Shown in pieces: positions 44,590-53,191 of a stretch of 64,000 nucleotides of DNA. A program made the translations under genes and the position numbers. Position 1 is the first letter of the stretch. Each line of letters starts with the position of its first letter. Source of the DNA: Ruminococcus sp. Lineage in GTDB: Bacteria; Bacillota; Clostridia; Oscillospirales; Acutalibacteraceae. The notes beneath the pieces are model-generated. The model was not told the origin of the DNA. It did not search any database and worked only from the letters and a program-made list of their open reading frames with translations. The stretch covers positions 1 through 64,000 of the forward strand of contig JAFTYK010000005.1 in the NCBI GenBank assembly GCA_017464765.1, in the 5' to 3' direction.

Positions 44590-44925
44590 ATGGATTGTTT
44601 GTTTTGTAAAATAGTAAACGGAGATATTCCGTCAAATAAAGTGTATGAGGACGATAAAATTTTAGCGTTTCATGACATCGCTCCGCAGACTCCAGTTCAT
44701 GTTGTAATTATCCCTAAAATGCACATTGCTTGTGCTGATGAAGTGAACGAGAGCAACTGTGATGTTGTAGGTCATATTTTCTTAAAAATTCCAGTTATTG
44801 CGAAAGAGCTTAACCTTGATGGATATCGAATCATCAATAACTGTAAGGAAAATGGTGGACAGACTGTTATGCATCTGCATTTCCATTTGCTCGGCGGTAA
44901 GACTTTGGGCGAAAAAATTGTCTGA
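44590..44925 (+). CDS. HIT family protein (HinT-like)
   Basis: A 111-residue histidine-triad nucleotide hydrolase. CLFCKIVNGDIPSNKVYEDD is the HinT N-terminus with a CxxC zinc pair, and the active site is VMHLHFHLLGG (HxHxH). Acts on nucleoside phosphoramidates in vitro; cellular role unclear. TTACGGAGG precedes the ATG. Confidence 0.94.
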   Translation: MDCLFCKIVNGDIPSNKVYEDDKILAFHDIAPQTPVHVVIIPKMHIACADEVNESNCDVVGHIFLKIPVIAKELNLDGYRIINNCKENGGQTVMHLHFHLLGGKTLGEKIV

Positions 44926-44935
44926 GAGGTGCAAA

Positions 44936-45475
44936 ATGGCTGATACATATAAGATTAATATTGCAGGGGTTGACCGTGAGCTTGTTAAGTACCCTGTATC
45001 TGATAAACTGGATATTGCAGCTTTTATACTTTTTGACGATGTCGAGATTACCGAAAAAAGCGCTCAGGCTTTACTTGATATCTGCCCACAGCACGATATA
45101 GTGCTTACAGCAGAAGCGAAGTCTATTCCGCTTTGCTATGAGTTTGCGCGTATAGGATGCAGACGTTACGTTGTAGCTAGAAAGGGTACAAAAGTTTATA
45201 TGAGCGACCCTGTTTCAGTTTCGGTTAACTCTATCACTACCGATTATGACCAGAAACTTTACCTTGGAAAAGAAGATGCAGACAAGTTAAAGGGAAAACG
45301 TGTTCTGATTTTAGATGATGTTATTTCTACAGGTGAGAGTTTAGAAGCTTTAGAAAAGTTGTGCAAAGCTTGTGACGCCCAGATCGTTGGCAAGGCTTGT
45401 GTTCTTGCTGAAGGCGATGCCGCAGACAGAGATGATATTATTTTCTTGGAAAAATTACCTCTGTTTTTTAAATAA
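44936..45475 (+). CDS. Phosphoribosyltransferase family protein
   Basis: A 179-residue type I phosphoribosyltransferase. The PRPP-binding loop is RVLILDDVISTGESL (about 121-135); the N-terminal half suggests the adenine phosphoribosyltransferase group (VLTAEAKSIPLCYEFAR), so purine salvage is likely but the base is not settled. ATG at 44936 follows GAGAGG; the longer frame lies inside the HIT gene. Confidence 0.85.
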   Translation: MADTYKINIAGVDRELVKYPVSDKLDIAAFILFDDVEITEKSAQALLDICPQHDIVLTAEAKSIPLCYEFARIGCRRYVVARKGTKVYMSDPVSVSVNSITTDYDQKLYLGKEDADKLKGKRVLILDDVISTGESLEALEKLCKACDAQIVGKACVLAEGDAADRDDIIFLEKLPLFFK

Positions 45476-45493
45476 GATTAAGGAATGAAAACT

Positions 45494-47689
45494 ATGAAAC
45501 GATTGCTTGAAATGGTAGGTCTTATATACTTATCCGTACTTGCAGTCGTTTTTTCTTTTGGTAAAATCTTGGCTTTTATCATAGGAGCTGTCGCACTTTT
45601 ACTGTTTATCTTTTTTATGGCAGTGAAAAAGTATAGAAAAACCGTGATTATGCCTACTTTAGCATGTGTAGCTTTGGTGGCGTGTGTGGCGAATCTTATG
45701 TACACGGAGTTTTTCTACGAAAAGACAGTTGAAACCTATGATGGTTGTAGTGCAAATGTAACCGCTACTATGATTGAAGAGCCGTACAAAAGCGGAAACT
45801 ATTATAGATATAGTTTTAAAACTAAAACTATAGGTGATAAGAATAAGAAACTAAAGTTTATAGCTTATCATCACGAACTACTTGATATCGAGCCTTACGA
45901 TACGATAAATGTCAACCTCGAATTCAATGCGAATGATCATCATAGAGATCTTTCGAAAAAATACTTTTTATTAGGAGATATGGGATACGAAACCCCTTCT
46001 TTTACTACTGTAGGAAAAGAGAAGTCATTATATCGTTATGCTATATTATTAAGGCAAAATATACGAAAATTCTTATCATCAGTACTTTCAGAAGAAAGCT
46101 TTCCTCTTTGTAGCGCATTACTTATAGGTGACAAGTATTTGCTAAGCGATGCGATCAGGAACGATTTTACCAAAGCCGGTGCTTCTCATGTTATAGTTGT
46201 ATCAGGAATGCACTTTTCGATACTTGCGTCTATATTTTTATTGCTGGCGAGAAAGTATCACAGGCACAGGTATATGTATTCTGCTCTTGCATTAGTTTTT
46301 GTTTTTGTATATATGGCGATAACAGGATATACACCTTCTGTATTACGTAGTGGAATAATGCTCATCATTTGTTGTATTGGAGTAGGTATTACGAGGGATT
46401 CGTATTCAGGAAATTCTTTGGGGTTTGCTGCTATTGTTATTACAATTACTAACCCTTATTCAGTTGGTGATATTGGACTTGTGCTATCTTTTGCTTCAAC
46501 TTATTCTATAATTAGCATTGCACCATATCTGCAGGAAAAATTCTTCAAGCGAATTAAAATGTTTAAAGTTAAGAAGGCAACAGGTGTCAGAAAAACCGTT
46601 TTGTTATGTGCGAATAAAGCTATTTATACTAGCGTTTCCGTGTTATGCATGAATATAAGTGCGACGATTGTTTCTATACCGCTTTCTATACTGTACTTTG
46701 GTTCAGTTTCTACAGTTTCTGTTTTCTCTACTTTAGCTTTATATTTTCCGATACAACTGCTTCTAATATTAACGCTTTTAATCACAGTGTTAGGGTTTGT
46801 TCCGTTTTTAGTTCCAATGATTAGTTTAATAATAGAATTGTTATCGAGCTTATGTTTGATTATAGTTGAGTTTTTTGCTGATTTACCATTCTCGTATCTT
46901 TATGTAAAGCATAACTATGTGTACCTTTGGGTTTTGATGAGTGTGATACTGTTTTCGCTTATGCTATATTCAAACAGCAAAACTAAGGTAAGAGTATTTG
47001 TTCTCTCTTGTGTTATGGTATTTATATCCGGATATATTAGTGTAACTTTACTAACTTATTCCAAAAGTTCTCTTTATGTTTATGACGTGGGAGAGGGCAT
47101 AGCTGTTATGTACAGTGACGATGATGTTAATGCTGTGTTGTCGTTGGAGTGTAATAAAAACAATACATATAATCTTTTGAATTCACTTCAGAGAACCGTC
47201 AGTGATATTGATTTTTGTGCAAGCGTATCTGATACGAATGATGGATTAAATAGTTTATCCGCTGTGACTAAAGTGTTTGCAATATCTGATGTTTTGTTGT
47301 ATGATACTAAGAGGACGGTTGTGCTTTCGGATACAACCGATAGAGTAACACAATGTCAGGGAGATGTAACTGTAAATCTGTCTGATGAAGTGACAGTATT
47401 TTATCTTATGGTCGATAATGACTACGTTGTTTACCTTCAAGGTGAAAATAAAAGCGTTTTAGTGTTACCATATAGCGTTGATGCTGCACAAATTGACGAA
47501 CGCTACCGAAATGCTGATATTATAGTTGCTCGATGTTGTCCTGCGAATTATGAACTGCTCAGATGTGATACATTAGTTATAAGCAATGATAGTGAATATC
47601 TGTATCACACAATGAGTGAGATGAGTAGTGTGAGTAATAAGATATTCCTCACAGCCGATTCTGATGTAGAAATTAAAATGGAGGTGTAG
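45494..47689 (+). CDS. comEC: ComEC/Rec2 family DNA-uptake channel protein with degenerate C-terminus
   Basis: A 731-residue membrane protein. Three N-terminal helices, a soluble region, then the Competence domain with VVSGMHFSILASIF and YTPSVLRSGIMLIICC and about eight helices. ComEC passes single-stranded DNA in natural competence. The last 220 residues start YVYDVGEGIAVMY, where the metallo-beta-lactamase-like domain begins, but no HxHxDH motif follows, so the hydrolase part looks inactive or lost. ATG at 45494 is nine bases after AAGGA; the ATG at 45485 touches it. Followed by holA, the usual Firmicutes order. Confidence 0.88.
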   Translation: MKRLLEMVGLIYLSVLAVVFSFGKILAFIIGAVALLLFIFFMAVKKYRKTVIMPTLACVALVACVANLMYTEFFYEKTVETYDGCSANVTATMIEEPYKSGNYYRYSFKTKTIGDKNKKLKFIAYHHELLDIEPYDTINVNLEFNANDHHRDLSKKYFLLGDMGYETPSFTTVGKEKSLYRYAILLRQNIRKFLSSVLSEESFPLCSALLIGDKYLLSDAIRNDFTKAGASHVIVVSGMHFSILASIFLLLARKYHRHRYMYSALALVFVFVYMAITGYTPSVLRSGIMLIICCIGVGITRDSYSGNSLGFAAIVITITNPYSVGDIGLVLSFASTYSIISIAPYLQEKFFKRIKMFKVKKATGVRKTVLLCANKAIYTSVSVLCMNISATIVSIPLSILYFGSVSTVSVFSTLALYFPIQLLLILTLLITVLGFVPFLVPMISLIIELLSSLCLIIVEFFADLPFSYLYVKHNYVYLWVLMSVILFSLMLYSNSKTKVRVFVLSCVMVFISGYISVTLLTYSKSSLYVYDVGEGIAVMYSDDDVNAVLSLECNKNNTYNLLNSLQRTVSDIDFCASVSDTNDGLNSLSAVTKVFAISDVLLYDTKRTVVLSDTTDRVTQCQGDVTVNLSDEVTVFYLMVDNDYVVYLQGENKSVLVLPYSVDAAQIDERYRNADIIVARCCPANYELLRCDTLVISNDSEYLYHTMSEMSSVSNKIFLTADSDVEIKMEV

Positions 47690-47690
47690 C

Positions 47691-48740
47691 ATGCCGATAT
47701 TAAAAGAATCTGATTTTAAAAAGCACATATCATCAAAACAGTTTTCTAACTTATATTTCATAGATGGCGAAGAGAAAAAATTGGTCGGTATGTACACCGA
47801 TGCCCTAGTGAAAAAACTTATGGGTGATTATCCGCCCGAATTCAATTTTCACGTGTTCGATAGCGATAGCGAGATAACGGACGTGTCTGTAGCGTGTGAT
47901 GTAATGCCGTTTATGAGTGATAAAAACTGTGTGAAGCTCGTTGATTTTGATTTGGAATCAATGACGACAGACGATATAAACGCTCTTTGCGAAATCGCTA
48001 AGAATCTTCCTGATACAACTACTATTATACTTACTATGACTACCGTAGCACCACCACTTAAAGCTGCTAAAAAGTATAAAAAAGTCAGAGACATTTTTGA
48101 AAAAAATGGTGTTGTTGCAGATTTAGGCTTTCGTAGTGCAATATCGCTCGAGAAAACAGTTTGTAAGTGGGCGAATGAGTGCGGTAGCAAGATTAGTCCC
48201 TTGATAGCTTCAAAGCTTATCAATATATGTTCAAATGATTTGAATGTTTTGCGTAACGAAATCGAAAAGCTATCTGCCTTTGCAGGTGAAGATGAAATTA
48301 CCGATGAGATGATAAGCACAATGGTTGCAAAAAATCTTCAGGCTAAGATTTATGATTTGTTTGATTATGTTATTGCGCAGAATTTTGATAAAGCTATGAG
48401 TACAGTCGATGTCCTGTTTTATCAGAGAGAGGAACCTGTATCCATTTTGATAGCACTTTCCAACGCTTATGTTGACATGTATCGAGCAAGAGTTGCATTG
48501 GAAAGCGGGATTCCAACAAAGATTATGGCGGACGAGCTTTCGTATAAAAATCGTGCTTGGGTACTCGATAAAATGGCTAAAAATTCCAGGAGAATTTCAA
48601 CCGTTGCACTTAGAAGGAGTCTTGATGCTCTGCTTGATTTAAACGAACGTATGGTCAGTGTTACTGTTAATCCTCGAGTAGAAATCGAAAAACTAATTTC
48701 AAGACTTATCCTGATAGCGCGAGGCGAAGAAAATGGCTGA
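47691..48740 (+). CDS. holA: DNA polymerase III subunit delta
   Basis: A 349-residue clamp-loader subunit. The N-terminal AAA-type domain includes LYFIDGEEKKLVGMYTDALVK and lacks a P-loop as expected of delta; the C-terminal helical domain includes SILIALSNAYVDMYRARVALE. One base after comEC, with GGAGG before the ATG. Confidence 0.92.
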   Translation: MPILKESDFKKHISSKQFSNLYFIDGEEKKLVGMYTDALVKKLMGDYPPEFNFHVFDSDSEITDVSVACDVMPFMSDKNCVKLVDFDLESMTTDDINALCEIAKNLPDTTTIILTMTTVAPPLKAAKKYKKVRDIFEKNGVVADLGFRSAISLEKTVCKWANECGSKISPLIASKLINICSNDLNVLRNEIEKLSAFAGEDEITDEMISTMVAKNLQAKIYDLFDYVIAQNFDKAMSTVDVLFYQREEPVSILIALSNAYVDMYRARVALESGIPTKIMADELSYKNRAWVLDKMAKNSRRISTVALRRSLDALLDLNERMVSVTVNPRVEIEKLISRLILIARGEENG

Positions 48741-49356
48741 TTTTGAGAAACTTAACTTAAAAGAGGCTGTTATCGTAGAGGGAAAATATGACAAAATACA
48801 GTTGCAAACTCTACTTTCATCGACTATAATTACTTTAAACGGATTTCGTGTTTTCAAAGACAAGGAAGCCCAGAGTTTGATAAGGAATATTGCGCAAAAA
48901 CGCGGTATTCTCATTATGACCGATGTTGATTCTGCAGGCTTTGTGCTTCGTAATTTCCTTTCGGGAATCACCGATAAAAGTAATATAAAGCATTGTTATA
49001 TTCCTACTGTTTTCGGTAAAGAAAAGCGAAAAGAAAAGTCTTCGAAAGAAAGAAAACTAGGCGTTGAGGGAATAGACAGGCAAAGTCTTGTTAATGCTAT
49101 ATTAAAGTCAGGTGCTACTATCAACGGAGAAGAAAGAGTTTCTAGCGATGCACGAGAAATAACAAAAATAGATTTGTTTGATGTTGGTCTTATCGGAGGT
49201 GACAATTCTGCGTTTTTTAGAAAGGAATTGCTTTCACATTTAGGTTTACCGCAGTATCTGTCTTCTAATGCGATGATAAGTGCGCTTAACTGTCTTTTTA
49301 CTTATGATGAATTTAATGTTATGTTAAATAAATTTTTAAATAATACGGAGGTATAA
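48733..49356 (+). CDS. rnmV: Ribonuclease M5-like TOPRIM protein
   Basis: A 207-residue TOPRIM protein. Catalytic Glu lies in [12 protein letters not shown] and the DxD in [26 protein letters not shown] and a C-terminal DUF4093-type region follow. RNase M5 matures 5S rRNA in Firmicutes. Overlaps holA by eight bases. Confidence 0.87.
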   Translation: MADFEKLNLKEAVIVEGKYDKIQLQTLLSSTIITLNGFRVFKDKEAQSLIRNIAQKRGILIMTDVDSAGFVLRNFLSGITDKSNIKHCYIPTVFGKEKRKEKSSKERKLGVEGIDRQSLVNAILKSGATINGEERVSSDAREITKIDLFDVGLIGGDNSAFFRKELLSHLGLPQYLSSNAMISALNCLFTYDEFNVMLNKFLNNTEV

Positions 49357-49358
49357 TT

Positions 49359-49892
49359 ATGAATTTAAAAGGAACAAAAACAGAAGCTAACCTGATGGCT
49401 GCTTTTGCAGGTGAGTCGCAGGCGAGAAATAAGTACACATACTTTGCTTCTAAAGCTAAAAAAGAGGGCTATAATCAGATTGCTGAGCTTTTCTTAGCTA
49501 CTGCTGATAATGAGAAAGAGCATGCAAAGCTCTGGTTTAAGCTCTTAGGCGGTATCAATGATACAATGCAGAACCTCGAGGACGCTGCTGAGGGCGAGAA
49601 CTACGAGTGGACAGATATGTACGCTACTTTTGCTAAAGAAGCAAGAGAAGAAGGCTTTGAAGAAATCGCTGTTCAGTTTGAGGGTGTTGCAAAAATTGAG
49701 AAAGAACACGAAGACCGTTACAGAAAGCTTCTCGCTAATGTTAAAAACGGCGAAGTCTTCAAGAAAGGCTCAATCGTTATCTGGGAGTGCGGCAACTGCG
49801 GTCACGTTGTAGTTGGCACTGAGGCTCCTGAGATTTGTCCTGTTTGTGTTCACCCAAGAGCTTACTTCAGAATCAAGGCTGAAAACTATTAA
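49359..49892 (+). CDS. Rubrerythrin
   Basis: A 177-residue peroxide-scavenging protein of anaerobes. The ferritin-like di-iron domain has the two ExxH-type clusters ([37 protein letters not shown]), and a C-terminal rubredoxin has CGNC (near 146-149) and CPVC (near 161-164). GGAGG precedes the ATG, two bases after rnmV. Confidence 0.96.
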   Translation: MNLKGTKTEANLMAAFAGESQARNKYTYFASKAKKEGYNQIAELFLATADNEKEHAKLWFKLLGGINDTMQNLEDAAEGENYEWTDMYATFAKEAREEGFEEIAVQFEGVAKIEKEHEDRYRKLLANVKNGEVFKKGSIVIWECGNCGHVVVGTEAPEICPVCVHPRAYFRIKAENY

Positions 49893-49917
49893 TTTAAGTA
49901 TATTTTCGCAAAAAATT

Positions 49918-49945
49918 ACACCCGACTTTTTGTCGGGTGTTTTTA
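49918..49945. terminator. Bidirectional terminator between rubrerythrin and the CNNM gene
   Basis: ACACCCGAC (49918-49926) with GTCGGGTGT (49932-49940), followed by TTTT; the minus strand continues AATTTTTTG. Confidence 0.9.
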
Positions 49946-49946
49946 C

Positions 49947-51197
49947 TTATTCAGATTCAATTTTTGATACAAAAGCTGATTGAATACGATTGTTTTTAAT
50001 TCTCTTTACAGTAATCTGAATGTCTTTGTACCTTACGCTCTGGTTAACTGTTGGAATGGTGCCGAGCTGTTCAGCGATAAATCCGCCGACAGAGACGCTC
50101 TCGATTTCATCGTCATCATTTATTTCGAAAATATCGAAAAGGTCTGTTAAATCCATGTCGCCGCTGATGATGTATCTGCCGTCTTTAAGCTTTGTAAAAG
50201 TTCGTTCTTCTTCTTCGTCCTCGTCCCAGATTTCGCCGACAAGTTCTTCGAGTAAATCTTCCATTGTGACAATACCGAGCATACCGCCGTACTCATCGGT
50301 GACAATAGCCATGTGGAGCTTTTTAGCTTTAAAATCAGCAAGAATATCGGATAGCTTACGTGATTTGTAAATGAAGTGAACTTCTGTTAATAGCTCTTTT
50401 ATATCAACGGTTTTGCCTTCGCTTAAGGCCTCAAGATAATCTCTTGTTTGTAAAATACCAATGATATTATCAATATTTTCTTCATACACAGGAATACGAG
50501 AGTATCTCTCTTTCATAATGATGTCTTTTATTGACTCTTTATCATCTTCAGCATCAATTAGTACAACGTCGACACGCGGAGTAAGAATCTCAAGAGCGGT
50601 TTTTTCGTCGAACTCTAAAGCTGATTGAACCATTTCGCTTTCTTGTTCTTCAAGAATACCTTCTTCTTCGATTGATTCGATGATGTATTTCAGCTCGTCC
50701 TCAGTAACAGATGGCTGATCTTTTTTTATTTTAGCGAGTTTCATAACAGCTGTTTTAATTCCGATAAAGAAGTAAACGAACGGAGTTAAAATTAAAGTTA
50801 GAGTTTTAAGAATAGATGCAGTATAAAGCACGATTGTATCAGACGCTTCTTTACCGAAACACTTAGGGATAACTTCACCGAAAGTGAGTACCAAAAGTGT
50901 TGTAGCACCCGTTGCGATAGCAGCTCCGTAGTTGTGGAATAAATCCATACACAAAACAGTCGCGATTGAAGAACACCCGAGATTAACAACATTATTGCCG
51001 ATAAGTATTGCAGTCAGAACTCTGTCGAAATTATCGCTGACCCATAGTGCGGTGACAGCTCTTTTGTTACCGTTGTCAGCCTGACTTTTAAGCCTGATTT
51101 TATTAGCACACGAAAATGCAGTTTCGACGCATGAAAAGAAAGCAGAAAGCATAATACATACTGCAATTATAATTCCATAAACGAAATTTGAGTCCAC
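49947..51197 (-). CDS. CNNM/CorC-HlyC family membrane protein
   Basis: A 416-residue protein. DUF21 membrane domain (about 5-175, three to four helices, SCVETAFSCANKIRLK), two CBS domains (about 200-325, TPRVDVVLIDAEDD and AIVTDEYGGMLGIVTMEDLLEELVGEI) and a CorC_HlyC C-terminal domain. Members are linked to magnesium or cobalt efflux. Monocistronic, minus strand. A hydrophobic-charged N-terminus without a cleavable signal. Confidence 0.92.
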   Translation of the reverse strand: MDSNFVYGIIIAVCIMLSAFFSCVETAFSCANKIRLKSQADNGNKRAVTALWVSDNFDRVLTAILIGNNVVNLGCSSIATVLCMDLFHNYGAAIATGATTLLVLTFGEVIPKCFGKEASDTIVLYTASILKTLTLILTPFVYFFIGIKTAVMKLAKIKKDQPSVTEDELKYIIESIEEEGILEEQESEMVQSALEFDEKTALEILTPRVDVVLIDAEDDKESIKDIIMKERYSRIPVYEENIDNIIGILQTRDYLEALSEGKTVDIKELLTEVHFIYKSRKLSDILADFKAKKLHMAIVTDEYGGMLGIVTMEDLLEELVGEIWDEDEEEERTFTKLKDGRYIISGDMDLTDLFDIFEINDDDEIESVSVGGFIAEQLGTIPTVNQSVRYKDIQITVKRIKNNRIQSAFVSKIESE

Positions 51198-51297
51198 TTA
51201 AGAACCTCCATAATTAAAATTGTATATATTAGCATACTACATTTATGTGAAAATAAAATTATAATATAGAAATAATAGGGAAAATTGCTTATTTTTC

Positions 51298-51326
51298 TTG
51301 AAGAGTATACCAAATGATGTTATAAT
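51298..51326 (+). promoter_or_regulatory. Sigma-A promoter of tepA
   Basis: TTGAAG (51298-51303), 17-base spacer, TATAAT (51321-51326). Confidence 0.75.
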
Positions 51327-51389
51327 GAAACAAGTTGTATACATTATTTTGTGCTTTTGGGAGATGCTACCTTTGGAGGTGCATTTTCT

Positions 51390-52166
51390 ATGAACAAAAA
51401 CTATAGTGACGCTTTTCGTTGCGATGAATTTGATGAGGAAATAAGTGAAGAAACCAAAACTGAGCCTGAGCTTACGGATCAGTTTAATGGTGAAAACTAT
51501 CACGAACGAATAGGTAACATTGGTTCTGTTATCACCCGTAGAGGTGATAAAGTGATATACTGTCTGACTATAATCGGTCAGATTGAAGGACATTTCATTT
51601 TACCTTCATCGAATAAAACCACTAAGTATGAACATGTTATACCTCAGCTTGTGGCTATTGACGAGGATGATAGAATCGACGGCTTGCTCATTTTACTCAA
51701 CACCGCTGGTGGTGATGTTGAAGCAGGTTTAGCTATCGCTGAGCTTATTTCGGGGATGAAGAAACCATCTGTATCAATTGTGCTTGGTGGAGGACATTCC
51801 ATAGGTATTCCGCTTGCTGTAGCTTCTGATGTCAGCTTTATTGCCAAAAGTGCGTCGATGACTGTTCACCCTGTACGTACTACCGGACTGACAGTAGGCG
51901 CACCACAGACTTTTGAGTATTTCAGACGGATGCAGGACAGGATAACAACATTCGTTTCTGATAACTCGAATATTTCTAAGGATAGATATACCGAGCTTGT
52001 TCTTAACACGGGCGAGCTTGTTACTGATATCGGAACTATTTTAGAAGGTCAGGAAGCTGTGGACGAAGGTCTGGTGGATAGAGTCGGAACGCTCTGCGAT
52101 GCTACTGATTGTCTATTTTCGATGATTGAGGATAAAGACGAAAGCTCACATAATAATTCTAATTAA
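51390..52166 (+). CDS. tepA: ClpP-class serine protease TepA-like
   Basis: A 258-residue protein of the ClpP/crotonase fold. The glycine-rich segment VLGGGHSIGIPLAVASD carries the putative nucleophile Ser, and DGLLILLNTAGGDVEAGLAIAE the oxyanion-hole strand. B. subtilis TepA, encoded near spoIIIE, has been linked to protein export and spore protein processing. ATG at 51390 is eight bases after GGAGGTG. Followed here by uppP and ftsK/spoIIIE. Confidence 0.87.
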   Translation: MNKNYSDAFRCDEFDEEISEETKTEPELTDQFNGENYHERIGNIGSVITRRGDKVIYCLTIIGQIEGHFILPSSNKTTKYEHVIPQLVAIDEDDRIDGLLILLNTAGGDVEAGLAIAELISGMKKPSVSIVLGGGHSIGIPLAVASDVSFIAKSASMTVHPVRTTGLTVGAPQTFEYFRRMQDRITTFVSDNSNISKDRYTELVLNTGELVTDIGTILEGQEAVDEGLVDRVGTLCDATDCLFSMIEDKDESSHNNSN

Positions 52167-52172
52167 GAAATA

Positions 52173-52188
52173 AACGCCTTTTGGCGTT
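52173..52188 (+). other. Short hairpin without T-run between tepA and uppP
   Basis: AACGCC, TTTT loop, GGCGTT. Without a T-run it is unlikely to be a strong terminator; it may stabilise or mark the message end between the two genes. Confidence 0.5.
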
Positions 52189-52205
52189 ACATAATGGAGG
52201 TTAAT

Positions 52206-53144
52206 ATGAGTATTTTTGATGCTATTATTCAGGGTATAGTGCAGGGACTAACCGAATTCTTGCCTGTATCTAGCTCGGGTCATCTCGCTATTACTCAGCA
52301 CGTTATGGGTGTTACCGAAAACAATCTTTTCTTTAACGTTATGTTACATATCGGAACACTTGTTGCAGTAGTGGCGTTTTACTATAAACTTATCTGGAGA
52401 CTTATCAAAGAGTTTTTTGCTATTGTTCAAGATATTTTCACCGGTAAGTTTACTTTCAAAAATATGAATCACGACCGAAATATGATTTTTATGCTTATTG
52501 TTGGTTTACTTCCACTATTTTTGTTGTTTATGCCTATTCCGGGTACAGGAATGAACGTGAAAGATTTCGCTGATGTAATTTCAGGTGGAGAGCAGTATTT
52601 TATCGTTGTTGGTATTTCGCTTCTTGCAACGAGTATTTTGCTTACACTCGGTAACATTTTCAATAATCGTCTTATTGAAAAAGCTAAAAAGGACGGTACT
52701 TTAGGTGAAAACGGTGCAGGTAAGCAGTCACTCACTGTTTTAGATGCCATAGTTGTTGGTTTAACTCAGTGCTGTGCGGCTGTTTTTCCGGGCTTATCTA
52801 GAAGTGGTTCTACACTAGCTGCAGGACAGATGCGCGGAGTTAATCGCCAGACAGCGTTAGATTTTACATTTATTATGGCGATTCCCTCTATCTTAGCCGC
52901 CGCTGTGCTTGAACTTTCTGATGCTATCTCAAGCCCTGAGGGTATTGGTATTTCTGTGGGAGTTATTATAGCTGGTATGGTAGCTGCAGCTATTGTCGGA
53001 TATCTTTCAATCGTACTGTTCAAGTGGTTACTAAAAACCAATAAAATGTACATATTTATTATCTATACAGCAATAATAGGCTTGGCTGTAATCGGAGTAA
53101 GTATTGTTGAACTGAGCTTAGGTTACAATATTTTTGTGCATTAA
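52206..53144 (+). CDS. uppP: Undecaprenyl-diphosphatase UppP (BacA)
   Basis: A 312-residue membrane phosphatase that recycles the undecaprenyl carrier for cell wall synthesis. Motif 1 LTEFLPVSSSGHL (about 16-28) and motif 2 FPGLSRSGSTLAAG are intact; eight or so membrane segments. ATG at 52206 lies five bases after GGAGG. A loop around residues 155-170 is longer than usual. Confidence 0.96.
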   Translation: MSIFDAIIQGIVQGLTEFLPVSSSGHLAITQHVMGVTENNLFFNVMLHIGTLVAVVAFYYKLIWRLIKEFFAIVQDIFTGKFTFKNMNHDRNMIFMLIVGLLPLFLLFMPIPGTGMNVKDFADVISGGEQYFIVVGISLLATSILLTLGNIFNNRLIEKAKKDGTLGENGAGKQSLTVLDAIVVGLTQCCAAVFPGLSRSGSTLAAGQMRGVNRQTALDFTFIMAIPSILAAAVLELSDAISSPEGIGISVGVIIAGMVAAAIVGYLSIVLFKWLLKTNKMYIFIIYTAIIGLAVIGVSIVELSLGYNIFVH

Positions 53145-53191
53145 TTTCTAATTTAGAATTATAAGACGTTATATATATAGGAGTGATATAC

